Source of the DNA: Collinsella aerofaciens
GTDB taxonomy: Bacteria > Actinomycetota > Coriobacteriia > Coriobacteriales > Coriobacteriaceae
Length of the DNA: 56,056 nt
Assembly (NCBI RefSeq): GCF_028207065.1
Contig: NZ_JAQLFP010000018.1
Coordinates: 1 to 56,056 of the forward strand
Direction of reading: 5' to 3'
Shown one piece after another: positions 8,064 to 16,170 of the stretch (the stretch's first letter is position 1; every line of letters begins with the position of its first letter). Position numbers and translations under genes: made by a program. The notes under the pieces were generated by a model. It worked only from the letters and a program-made list of their open reading frames with translations, was not told the origin of the DNA and ran no database searches.

Positions 8064-9368
8064 ATGGAGAAAACCGCAGAGCAGCTTCGCCGCGAGCACA
8101 TTGCCCTAGAGGGCGACACCCATGGCAAGAACAAATGGGCGATTCTGTTTACCGTGCTCATCATGACGTTTATGGCGTGTCTGGATTCGACCGTCGTGAC
8201 CGTGGCACTGCCCGTGATGCAAAAGGAGCTGGGCGTGGGCCTCGACCGCATCCAGCTGGTGAGCTCGGTGTATCTGCTTGCGACATGCGTGGCTATGCTG
8301 CCGTTTGGCCGTCTGGGCGACGTGCGCGGCAAGGTGGGCGTATTCCAACTGGGCGTCATCGTCTTTACGGTCGGCTCGCTGCTGTGCGGCCTTTCGGCCT
8401 CGCTCGAGGTTCTTATCCTGGCACGTATTGTTCAGGGAGTCGGTTGCGCGGCGGCCATGGCTAACAACATGGGTATCATCACCGAGTCGTTTCCGGCGCG
8501 CGAGCGCGGTCGTGCCATGGGTCTCCTCGCGACTTTCGTGGCCCTCGGCATGATGTGTGGTCCCGTGCTCGGCGGCATGCTGGTGGCAAGCTTTCCCTGG
8601 GATAGCATCTTCCTCATCAACCTGCCCATTGGCGTCATCTCGTTTATCGTGGGGCTTTACACACTGCCGCATGTTAAGCCGGAGGCCGGTGAGCGCCCCA
8701 TGTCGCTGGCGGAGGCCGCGCGTCGCTGCTTTGCGAGTTCGGCTTTTACGATTAACTTGGCATGCATGCTTATTGTGTTTATCGGCATCGGTGCATCTGA
8801 GTTTGTGCTGCCGTTCTATTTCCAGGATGCCCATGGCTTTAGCTCCGATATTTCCGGACTGCTCTTTTTGGCGCTGCCGATGGTGAATGCCTTTATCGGG
8901 CCGCTTTCGGGTACGGTTTCGGACCGTGTTGGCTGCGAGGGTCCCACGGCGGTCGGCCTGGGTGTGTACGTGTGCGGTCTCTTTGCGGTAAGTACGCTCG
9001 ACGAGCACTCTTCCATCCCCGTGATCGTGTGCTGCGTCGCGTTTATGTCGTGCGGCACGTCGATTTTCCAGAGCCCCAATAACTCCCTGTACATGGGCTC
9101 GGCTCCGCGCGAAGCGCTCGGTTTTGCTGGCAGCTTGGGCAGTTTGGCGCGCTACGCCGGCATGGCACTCGGTATTACGGTGGCGTCAAATATCCTGTAT
9201 GGGCAGATGAGCGTGGCGATGGGCGAGGCCGTGACCAGTTTCGTTGCAGGCCGTCCGGATGTGTTCTTATTCGGCTTTCGCTCGGTGTTCTACGTGCTCA
9301 TGGCTGTGGCCGCTGTGGGCTTTGCGCTCGCCATGGTGCGTTTGGTGAAGATGCGCGCCCGCCATTAG
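8064..9368 (+). CDS. MFS transporter, DHA2 (EmrB/QacA-like) drug:H+ antiporter family
   Basis: Inner-membrane proton-driven exporter of unknown substrate. The 434-residue protein has many hydrophobic spans. The first carries FMACLDSTVVTVALPVM, the LD-x-T-x-V-ALP motif typical of DHA2 exporters. Motif A appears as GRLGDVRGKV after TM2, and motif C as GMMCGPVLGGML in TM5. It is slightly short for a 14-span family, so the exact helix count is uncertain. ATG 8064 is preferred over ATG 8058 because GAAAGG is then six bases away. It has no operon partner. Confidence 0.85.
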   Translation: MEKTAEQLRREHIALEGDTHGKNKWAILFTVLIMTFMACLDSTVVTVALPVMQKELGVGLDRIQLVSSVYLLATCVAMLPFGRLGDVRGKVGVFQLGVIVFTVGSLLCGLSASLEVLILARIVQGVGCAAAMANNMGIITESFPARERGRAMGLLATFVALGMMCGPVLGGMLVASFPWDSIFLINLPIGVISFIVGLYTLPHVKPEAGERPMSLAEAARRCFASSAFTINLACMLIVFIGIGASEFVLPFYFQDAHGFSSDISGLLFLALPMVNAFIGPLSGTVSDRVGCEGPTAVGLGVYVCGLFAVSTLDEHSSIPVIVCCVAFMSCGTSIFQSPNNSLYMGSAPREALGFAGSLGSLARYAGMALGITVASNILYGQMSVAMGEAVTSFVAGRPDVFLFGFRSVFYVLMAVAAVGFALAMVRLVKMRARH

Positions 9369-9525
9369 CGTGTTGGGAGGCTGTCTGCCACGATTCGCGC
9401 CGTCCCAAAAAGACTGGTTTGTGGTGCGATGTGGCTTGTGAGACGGGCGGGGGTCGGTCCGTGGTAGACTATCGAACAACGTTTATTAATCGCGCGGTAT
9501 CGTTGCCGCGAGAAGGGGTTGCGCC

Positions 9526-10104
9526 ATGCAGGAGCTTGAGGATCGTATTCGCCATGACGGCATCGTAAAGGCCGGTAACGTCCTTAAGGTTGATGCCTTC
9601 CTCAACCACCAGTGCGACGTTGAGCTGTTCGATCACATGGGCGCTGAGTGGGCCCGTCTGTTCGAGGGCGTCGAGATCAACAAGATTCTGACGATCGAGG
9701 CTTCGGGCATTGGCATGGCCTGCATTGCAGCTCAGCATTTTGGCGGCGTGCCGGTGGTCTTTGCCAAGAAGGCCCAGTCCATTAACCTCGACGGCGAGCA
9801 GTATGCCACGACCATCTACTCCTTTACCAAGCAGAAGGAGTACCCGGTCATCGTGGGCAAGCGCTTCCTGTCCGAGGGCGATAAGGTCCTAATCATCGAT
9901 GACTTCCTGGCCAACGGCTGCGCACTTGAGGGTCTTATCAAGATCTGTGAGGCCGCGGGTGCCGAGGTTGCTGGCATTGGCATTGCGGTGGAGAAGGGCT
10001 TCCAGGGCGGTGGCGATAAGCTCCGCGAGCGCGGCTTCCGCGTTGAGAGCCTGGCTCGCATTGCCGATATGGACTGCGAGAACGGCGAGATCACCTTCGC
10101 CTAA
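9526..10104 (+). CDS. xpt: xanthine phosphoribosyltransferase
   Basis: Salvages xanthine to XMP using PRPP in the cytoplasm. The 192-residue protein has the type I phosphoribosyltransferase PRPP loop [11 protein letters not shown] (residues 122-132) and the upstream EASGIGMA and VFAKKAQ segments typical of Xpt. Length and sequence fit Xpt over adenine phosphoribosyltransferase. AGAAGGGG precedes the ATG. The leader holds a small hairpin (CGCGG...CCGCG at about 9492-9509), but no purine riboswitch core was recognised. A very strong terminator follows. Confidence 0.93.
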   Translation: MQELEDRIRHDGIVKAGNVLKVDAFLNHQCDVELFDHMGAEWARLFEGVEINKILTIEASGIGMACIAAQHFGGVPVVFAKKAQSINLDGEQYATTIYSFTKQKEYPVIVGKRFLSEGDKVLIIDDFLANGCALEGLIKICEAAGAEVAGIGIAVEKGFQGGGDKLRERGFRVESLARIADMDCENGEITFA

Positions 10105-10131
10105 GCGCGCAACACAAGCGATTGGTATGCG

Positions 10132-10167
10132 ATGTGACAAAGGGACTTTCCCTTTGTCACATTTTTT
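10132..10167 (+). terminator. terminator made from a GTGACAAAGGGA palindrome
   Basis: Perfect 14-bp stem ATGTGACAAAGGGA / TCCCTTTGTCACAT with a 3-base loop, followed by TTTTT. It ends the xpt transcript. Nearly the same palindrome occurs at 47666-47696, so this terminator belongs to a dispersed repeat family. Confidence 0.9.
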
Positions 10168-10187
10168 GTATGAGGGGAGGTGTTGAT

Positions 10188-10568
10188 ATGGATGAGAACA
10201 AGATGGGGTGGCGCGAGTATGCGCGCTATGCCGAGGTGTCGGCCGAGGAGCTGGCGCGCGATTGCGAGGTACAGGTGTTTCGCGCGACGGGTCCGGGCGG
10301 ACAGGGCGTGAACACGACGGATTCAGCGGTGCGCATGAAGCATATCCCCTCGGGGATTACCGTGACGGCACGCGAGAGCCGCAGCCAGTTCCAAAATCGC
10401 TCGAGCTGCCTGCGTAAGCTGCGCGCCGAGCTTGAGCGTCGTGGGCGTCCGCCGCGCCGACGCGTAAAGACCAAGGTGCCTCAGCGCTCCCGCCAACGCA
10501 GGCTTAATGACAAGCACTTCAAAGCCATTAAAAAGGCCAACCGTCGCAAGCCGGGTAGCGACGAGTAG
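10188..10568 (+). CDS. stand-alone GGQ-domain release-factor-like protein
   Basis: Probable ribosome-rescue or peptidyl-tRNA hydrolase factor. The 126-residue protein consists only of the catalytic domain of class I release factors, with GPGGQGVN (residues 35-42), which hydrolyses peptidyl-tRNA. It is followed by the MKHIPSGI segment and a very basic C-terminal tail ([16 protein letters not shown]...) like that used by ArfB to enter the mRNA channel. No codon-recognition domain is present. The start at 10188 has GGGGAGG upstream. ArfB proper usually reads GPGGQHVN; the Gly after GGQ here is the release-factor form. Confidence 0.85.
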   Translation: MDENKMGWREYARYAEVSAEELARDCEVQVFRATGPGGQGVNTTDSAVRMKHIPSGITVTARESRSQFQNRSSCLRKLRAELERRGRPPRRRVKTKVPQRSRQRRLNDKHFKAIKKANRRKPGSDE

Positions 10569-10589
10569 TCGATTGCTCCACTGGCCTTG

Positions 10590-11552
10590 CTAGCGGGCGG
10601 GGTGCCAAACTTGGAGGGCGCTGCCGAGGACGTCAACCTCGATGCGCGAGGCGACAATGGGCTCGCCGTCGGCCTGGATGGGGTAATCGGGCTGCTCGAA
10701 GGTGAGCTCGGCATGGCGGCAGCGGCGCATACGAACCGGCGGCAACTTGGTGTGGTGGCCGTCCTTGGCCGAAAGAAACATAGGCAGGGCAACGGCGCGG
10801 GGGACGGGGCCGCAGGCGTAGCAGACATCGAGTATGCCGTCGCAGGGGTCGGCATCGGGGCAGATGCGATAGCCCGAGCCATAGGTGGGGCCCAGCTGAA
10901 TCGCCATGATAATCGCCCGCACGCGCTCGGCGGGCGCGCCGTCAAAGCTGACTGTCATGGGATAGTTGCGATAGCGTAGGCCAAACTGCTCAAGTCCCGA
11001 GAGGGTGTAGAGCGGCGCGCCTGTCAAGCCGGTCTTTTTGCGCAGCTCGGTGGTGCCAAGGCCGATGGCGGCATCGATGCCGACCGAAAGCGTCTGGTCA
11101 TAATACTCGACCGTCGCCTCGCCGCTACCGCTTGCGGGGTTCCATGAGCGAATGCGCCCGATGTCCTGACGTTGCAGCTCGCAGGTGAGCAGCGCGCCAA
11201 AATCCTTGCCGGAGAAATCGTCGATACCGAGCGTTTGGGCAAAATCGTTGCCGGAGCCCACGGGCAGGACGGCAAGGGCGGGGCGGGCGTCCTGCTTTTG
11301 CTTCATAAGCCCATTGACGACCTCGTGGATCACGCCGTCGCCGCCAAGAGCGATAACGGTGCGGTAGCCCTGGGCCTGTGCGGCAAGTTCCTTGGCATGC
11401 CCCATGCGCTCGGTCAGTACCAAGTCAAACTGGGATGAGCGCGCGGTCATGTCTAAAAAGCGCTGCAGGCGCTCAGCGACCTCGCGCGCCGCACCCGACT
11501 GGGCGGCTGGGTTGGCGATGATGAGCGTGCGACCAAAATCAGTTGCGTGCAT
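10590..11552 (-). CDS. diacylglycerol kinase family lipid kinase (YegS/DgkB-like)
   Basis: Probable membrane-associated lipid kinase that phosphorylates diacylglycerol or a similar lipid. The 320-residue protein has the DAGK catalytic motif IALGGDGVIHEVVNG, LPVGSGNDFAQTLG, and a C-terminal beta domain ending in IQADGEP. These are the three recognisable landmarks of the family. The start MHATDFGRTLIIANP at 11552 is preferred because GGGAG lies about eight bases upstream; the in-frame extension lacks family sequence. It is followed on the same strand, going upstream, by the separate CLC gene. Confidence 0.88.
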   Translation of the reverse strand: MHATDFGRTLIIANPAAQSGAAREVAERLQRFLDMTARSSQFDLVLTERMGHAKELAAQAQGYRTVIALGGDGVIHEVVNGLMKQKQDARPALAVLPVGSGNDFAQTLGIDDFSGKDFGALLTCELQRQDIGRIRSWNPASGSGEATVEYYDQTLSVGIDAAIGLGTTELRKKTGLTGAPLYTLSGLEQFGLRYRNYPMTVSFDGAPAERVRAIIMAIQLGPTYGSGYRICPDADPCDGILDVCYACGPVPRAVALPMFLSAKDGHHTKLPPVRMRRCRHAELTFEQPDYPIQADGEPIVASRIEVDVLGSALQVWHPAR

Positions 11553-11639
11553 GGGGCGACTCCCGGCGTATAACGTGACGGTGCGGTCGCGCTCGGGTCG
11601 AATTGTCCCCGATTGTGGCTGCACGGCGAATACTAACGT

Positions 11640-13061
11640 CTACTCTATCAGGTCGTTGTGGCGCTCGATAGCATCCGCTACCGTACCGCCCTCATCCACA
11701 ATAAGCGAACGGCGCTTGGGTGAGATGATGCGCTGGGCGGGGTACACGCCGCGGTGTCCGCCGGTTAGGTAGCTGATAAAGGCCACGATGACAAAGAACC
11801 CGGCGGCCGTGCCGTGGAACAGGTCGATGGCCATCATGCAGGTGGTGATGGGCACGTTGAGGCCGGCGCAGAACACGCCGAGCATGCCGAGAGCCGCCAG
11901 AAAACTGGGGTCGAGCCCGGTAAGGCAACCGATCCAGCCACCGAGTGCCGCACCGATGCCAAACAGGGGCGTGACCTCGCCGCCTTGGAAGCCCGCGCCC
12001 AGGGTAAGCGCTGTGACGACCAACTTGATGACTGCGTCCGCCAGGGTGGTGTTGCCTGCAAATCCGGCGCCGGAAAGCCACGTGGAAAGGCCGGCGTAGT
12101 CCCAGGCGTCGAGGAGGGCATAGGCGGCCAAAACCACGAGTGCGCCTATAAGTGCGCGAATGAGGTAATTGGTGATAAAGCGACCGTACAGGTTCTTGAC
12201 TGTTCGAACCGACCAGGCAAAGAGGCGTGCCGTCAGGCCGAAGATAATTGCGCTGATAACAACGATAACGACCGTTTTGGGCGTCATGTTGGGAACGTTG
12301 GCAATGACATTCGCTTCGTACTCGGTACCCAGGGCGAGTGATGTAAAGTAGCCGGTAAACGAGGCGACCAGGCAGTAGATGCCCGCGGTGTAGTCGATCT
12401 TGCCGATAAAGCACATCTCCATGCCAAAGAAAGCTCCGGCAAGGGGCGAACCGAATACGGCGCCAAAGGCCGACGAGATGCCGGCGAGCATGAGGTCGTG
12501 GTGGTCATGCTTTTTGAGGTGGGCAAGGTTCGAGATGTTGCTGGCGATGGTGCCGCCAATCTGCACCGCGGCTCCCTCGCGACCGGCCGATCCGCCCGTT
12601 AGGTGCGTGAGCGTGGAACAGACGAAGGTGAGGACGGCCATGCGCATATGGATGAGACGTGTGCCCAGAGCGGAGTCGATGACCAGGTTGTTGCCACGCT
12701 TGGCGGCGAGGCCGTGGTTTTTGTACACCCATGCGGTGGCAACGCCCACAACGGGGAGCAGCGCGTAAATCCACTCATGGTGCTCGCGATAGTCGGTCGC
12801 GATATTCAGCGAGGCCAAAAACGCCCAAGCGGCAACGCCCATGGCGAGCGAGACGATAACTACGAGCACGAGCAGCTTGGCGCTTGCGAGTAGGTTGCGG
12901 GCGTTGCGGCGCGTGTCGGCAGCCAAGAGATGCTCGGAGCGGGTGAGCTGTTGCCTGCCTGCCATGATGACGTCGTTAAGGGAGAAAAGGCCGCCGTCGT
13001 CGAGCGGCTGGGAATGATCCTGCGCCTCGTTTGCGCTTTCGGGTTTGTCGGTAAAAGCCAT
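11640..13061 (-). CDS. CLC-family anion channel/antiporter
   Basis: Polytopic membrane protein moving Cl- or another halide. The 473-residue protein has the gating-glutamate motif GGSAGREGAAVQ (GREG in place of GKEGP), the GSPLAGAFFGMEM segment and a C-terminal pore motif GFQGGEVTPLFGIG. The FxGGEVTP form marks the SycA-like/bacterial CLC branch rather than the E. coli ClcA type. Some members of that wider branch are fluoride/proton antiporters, so fluoride export is possible but unproven. No CBS domains follow. ATG 13061 has AGAGGAACG upstream. Confidence 0.87.
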   Translation of the reverse strand: MAFTDKPESANEAQDHSQPLDDGGLFSLNDVIMAGRQQLTRSEHLLAADTRRNARNLLASAKLLVLVVIVSLAMGVAAWAFLASLNIATDYREHHEWIYALLPVVGVATAWVYKNHGLAAKRGNNLVIDSALGTRLIHMRMAVLTFVCSTLTHLTGGSAGREGAAVQIGGTIASNISNLAHLKKHDHHDLMLAGISSAFGAVFGSPLAGAFFGMEMCFIGKIDYTAGIYCLVASFTGYFTSLALGTEYEANVIANVPNMTPKTVVIVVISAIIFGLTARLFAWSVRTVKNLYGRFITNYLIRALIGALVVLAAYALLDAWDYAGLSTWLSGAGFAGNTTLADAVIKLVVTALTLGAGFQGGEVTPLFGIGAALGGWIGCLTGLDPSFLAALGMLGVFCAGLNVPITTCMMAIDLFHGTAAGFFVIVAFISYLTGGHRGVYPAQRIISPKRRSLIVDEGGTVADAIERHNDLIE

Positions 13062-13272
13062 ACGTTCCTCTTTTTGGGTTGCAACACGAGCATTATAAAA
13101 CGCGGTAAACGCGACGAGCCGGTGGGTTGGTTTACATTCTGTTTCGTGGCTTGCAACCGACAGGTGTATTTGCGGGTACAGGCCGAGTCGCGGTCGTGCG
13201 TCGGGGGATTATACTGAGACAAGCATAAAGAATCGGCGCTCCTGTTGTGCGCCGTGGCATTAAGAGGTGCAT

Positions 13273-14535
13273 ATGGCTGAGAAGCTCATTCCGTTGGAGG
13301 ACGCACAGGCGATCGTCTTGTCGCACGTGAATCGCACCGAAGTTGTCGAGATTCCCGTGTGGCAGGCCGCCGGTCTTCCCTTGGCAGAGGACGCGGTGGC
13401 CGATATCGACATTTCGCCGTTTGCCAACAGCGCTATGGACGGATATGCCGTGCGCTCGGCGGACTTGGCGCAGGCATCTGGCGAGGCGCCGGTGACGCTC
13501 GACGTTATCGGACACGAGGCCGCGGGCCATGTCTTTGAGGGCGTGGTCGGCGTGGGCGAGACGGTCCGCATCATGACGGGCGCGCCGGTACCCGAAGGTG
13601 CCGATGCCGTGGTGAAATACGAGATCGTCGAGGTGCTTGACGGCGACGGCAACGAGGGCTCGCACGTGAGCTTCTCGGCGCCTGCCAGGGTAGGGGAGAA
13701 CGTTCGCTCTGCCGCCGAGGAGGCCCATGTCGGCGATGTTGTGATGCACGCCGGCGAGGTTGTGGCCCCGGCCGGCGCTGGCCTGCTGGCGAGCGCCGGG
13801 TATGCGAGCGTGAAGGTGCATGCCGCGCCGCGTGTGGGCATTATCTCGCTGGGCACGGAGCTGGTCGCGCCGGGTGAGCTGCCGGCGCGCGGGCAGATTC
13901 GCGACTCCAACTCGTCGGCGTTGATGGCCGAAGCGCTCGATGCCGGCGCCGAGCCGGTGTTCTATGGCATTGCGCCCGATGATGAGCAGGCGATTGCCGA
14001 GCTGGTGCATCGCGCCGTGCAGGAGTGCGATTTTGTCATTACGAGCGGCGGCGCCTCTGCGGGCGATTACGACTACGTGACGGCGCTCGTCCGGCGCGAG
14101 GGCGAGGTGCTCTTCGACCGCATCTCGATGCGTCCTGGCAAAGCCATCACGTTTGGCCTGCTTGGGGGCAAGCCGTATTTGGGGCTTTCGGGCAATCCCG
14201 CGGCGGCGTATGTGGGCTTTGAGATGCTCGCCCGCCCCGCGATCCGCAAGATGCGCGGCTTTGCCGAGGGTACGCGTCCCGTGCAGCAGGCGATATTGAC
14301 GCACGGCGTGAAAAAGCGACAGCATCGCCGCTTCTTCGATCGCGCCACGGTTTTGCGCGACCCCGAGACCGGTGAGCTGTTGGTGACCGAGGCCAAGACG
14401 CAGAATTCGGCGCTGCTCGGCACGATGCAGCGGGCCAACTGTCTGCTGCGTATTGACGAAGGGCCGTGCGACCTCAAGGCGGGCGATGTCGTGGATGTCG
14501 TGCGAGTCGACCTGCCTGAGGGCACGGTGCTATAG
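13273..14535 (+). CDS. moeA: molybdopterin molybdenumtransferase
   Basis: Inserts molybdate into adenylylated molybdopterin in the last step of Mo-cofactor synthesis. The 420-residue protein has the MoeA domain order: N-terminal domain with PFANSAMDGYAVRS, a middle region with MTGAPVPEGADAVV, the MogA-like domain with TSGGASAGDYDYV and GLSGNPAAAYVGFEML, and a C-terminal beta domain. The start is ATG 13273 with AAGAGG just upstream. It overlaps nothing but is followed 10 bases later by mogA, forming the head of a molybdenum block with modABC. Confidence 0.94.
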   Translation: MAEKLIPLEDAQAIVLSHVNRTEVVEIPVWQAAGLPLAEDAVADIDISPFANSAMDGYAVRSADLAQASGEAPVTLDVIGHEAAGHVFEGVVGVGETVRIMTGAPVPEGADAVVKYEIVEVLDGDGNEGSHVSFSAPARVGENVRSAAEEAHVGDVVMHAGEVVAPAGAGLLASAGYASVKVHAAPRVGIISLGTELVAPGELPARGQIRDSNSSALMAEALDAGAEPVFYGIAPDDEQAIAELVHRAVQECDFVITSGGASAGDYDYVTALVRREGEVLFDRISMRPGKAITFGLLGGKPYLGLSGNPAAAYVGFEMLARPAIRKMRGFAEGTRPVQQAILTHGVKKRQHRRFFDRATVLRDPETGELLVTEAKTQNSALLGTMQRANCLLRIDEGPCDLKAGDVVDVVRVDLPEGTVL

Positions 14536-14545
14536 GAGGAATGTT

Positions 14546-15025
14546 ATGGAGTTAAAGATTTCGATCGTGACGTGCTCGGACACGCGCGATCTTGCCCAGG
14601 ACGAGGCTGGAGCCGCACTCGAGGAACTTATCGAGGCGCAGGGCTGGATGGTCGCCTCGCATGTGGTCGTGCGCGACGACGTCAGCGAGATCGGTGATGC
14701 CATTGTGGAAGCCGCCGATGAGTGCCACGCCAATGTCGTGCTCACCTGCGGCGGCACGGGACTTTCGATGCGCGATGTGACGCCCGAGGCGACGCGTGCC
14801 GTCTGCGACCGCGATGTGCCGGGTATTGCAGAGGCGATCCGTGCGTACTCCATGACCAAGACGCACCGCGCTATGCTCTCGCGCGCTATTTGCATGCAAC
14901 GAGGTCATACACTTGTCGTAAACTTTCCCGGTTCTACGAAGGCCGCCCGCGAAAGCTGGGAGGCCGTGAGCGATCAGCTGGAGCATGCAGCCCAAATGAC
15001 AGCGGGCGGCGGACATACCAACTAA
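14546..15025 (+). CDS. mogA: molybdopterin adenylyltransferase, MogA/MoaB family
   Basis: Activates molybdopterin by adenylylation before MoeA loads molybdate. The 159-residue single-domain protein shows the MPT-binding signature LTCGGTGLSMRDVTPEA, then FPGSTKAA near the C terminus. TAGGAGGA, which overlaps the moeA stop, gives a strong ribosome site for ATG 14546, so the two genes are translationally linked. MogA and MoaB cannot be separated reliably by eye; the coupling to moeA favours the adenylyltransferase role. Confidence 0.9.
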   Translation: MELKISIVTCSDTRDLAQDEAGAALEELIEAQGWMVASHVVVRDDVSEIGDAIVEAADECHANVVLTCGGTGLSMRDVTPEATRAVCDRDVPGIAEAIRAYSMTKTHRAMLSRAICMQRGHTLVVNFPGSTKAARESWEAVSDQLEHAAQMTAGGGHTN

Positions 15026-15129
15026 GCGGTTTACCTGCGGCGGGGCGACCTGAACGGCTGCTCCGCCTATTATTTGTGCCCAAGGGGACGGCATTCTGTA
15101 GGCATGCCTGAAACTATATTCTCAGACAA

Positions 15130-15154
15130 GAATAATTTCTCAGAATCATTATTC
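15130..15154. promoter_or_regulatory. inverted repeat upstream of modA, operator candidate
   Basis: GAATAAT (15130-15136) and ATTATTC (15148-15154) form a perfect inverted repeat in an AT-rich stretch about 75 bases before modA. A second ATTATTA/TAATAAT palindrome lies just after modC (18765-18785). A molybdate-responsive regulator is a natural candidate, though no ModE gene is in the window. Confidence 0.45.
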
Positions 15155-15229
15155 GCACCGAAGTATAATCTAATTACAGAATAAAGCCTGCGGCGAGGTG
15201 CCCGGGTGTATCGTTCGAAAGGGTTGAAC

Positions 15230-16102
15230 ATGTTCGATATGGTTTCTCGCCGCGGATTCGTCTCGCTCTCTGCTGTCGCCGCTGCCGGCCTTGGCCTTGC
15301 CGGCTGCTCCGGCAACAAGACGTCTGAGCCGACTGGCTCCGATGCCGGTTCTGCTAAGGCATCTTCCAAGAAAGCTGTCGAGCTGCAGGTCTTCGCTGCC
15401 AACTCTCTCGAGAAGGCCCTGCCCGAGGTCCAGGAGCTCTACACCGATCAGACCGGCACCACCTTTGCCGACACGCAGTTTAAGGCCTCCGGCGACCTCG
15501 TCGAGCAGATGCGTGCCGGCGCCACGGCCGATGTGCTCATCACGGCCTCCAAGGGCACCATGGACGACGCCGAAGCCGCCGAGCTCGTCGACGTCGACAC
15601 CCGTGAGGATATGTTCGTCAACGACCTCGTGATCATTCGCGCCGAGGGCTCCGACACCAAAGTCGAGGCCATCGCCGACGTCGCGAATCTGGACGGCAAG
15701 ATCGCCATTGGCGACGCCAAGGCCGTTCCCGCCGGCAAGTACGCCAACCAGGCCCTGGCCTCCGTGGGCCTCTATACCGGCGCCGAGGGCGAAGACGGCG
15801 AGTACGCTCCCGAGATCGCCGACAAGGTCGCACTGGCAGACAAAGTTGGTACCGCCGCCGCCTATGTGTCCACAGGCGACTGCGTGGCCGGTTTTGTCTA
15901 CAGCTCTGACATCTTCCGCTACGACGGCATCGAGGAAGCCTTCGTGTGCCCCGAGGATTCGCACAAGCCCATCGTGTACCCGGGTGCCGTTGCCGAGAGC
16001 TCCGAGCACGCCGACGAGGCCAAGGCGTTCATCGACTTTTGCCTGTCCAGCAAGAAGGCTCAGAAGATTTGGGCTAAGTACAGCTTTGAGCTTTCCGCGT
16101 AG
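15230..16102 (+). CDS. modA: molybdate ABC transporter substrate-binding lipoprotein
   Basis: Extracellular molybdate (or tungstate) receptor for ModBC. The 290-residue protein starts with a twin-Arg-containing signal (SRRGFVSLS) leading to the lipobox LGLAGC, so it should be lipid-anchored at Cys25. A low-complexity Ser/Ala/Lys linker follows. The mature part has the ModA motifs LQVFAANSLEKALPEVQELY, FKASGDLVEQMRAGATADVLITA and the later DKVGTAAAYVSTGDCVAGFVYSSD segment. ATG 15230 is chosen for its spacing from GAAAGGG. Confidence 0.94.
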   Translation: MFDMVSRRGFVSLSAVAAAGLGLAGCSGNKTSEPTGSDAGSAKASSKKAVELQVFAANSLEKALPEVQELYTDQTGTTFADTQFKASGDLVEQMRAGATADVLITASKGTMDDAEAAELVDVDTREDMFVNDLVIIRAEGSDTKVEAIADVANLDGKIAIGDAKAVPAGKYANQALASVGLYTGAEGEDGEYAPEIADKVALADKVGTAAAYVSTGDCVAGFVYSSDIFRYDGIEEAFVCPEDSHKPIVYPGAVAESSEHADEAKAFIDFCLSSKKAQKIWAKYSFELSA

Positions 16103-16170
16103 TGCGGCTTGGCGCGATAATTCCATCGTTTTGTGTTTCACTCCGTCCTTGTATTCGCTTGGAGCTTTTC

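Noticed and set aside
9369..9525. Purine riboswitch upstream of xpt
   Set aside because: The conserved TATA...TCTACC core and paired loops of the purine aptamer are not present; only a short hairpin is seen.
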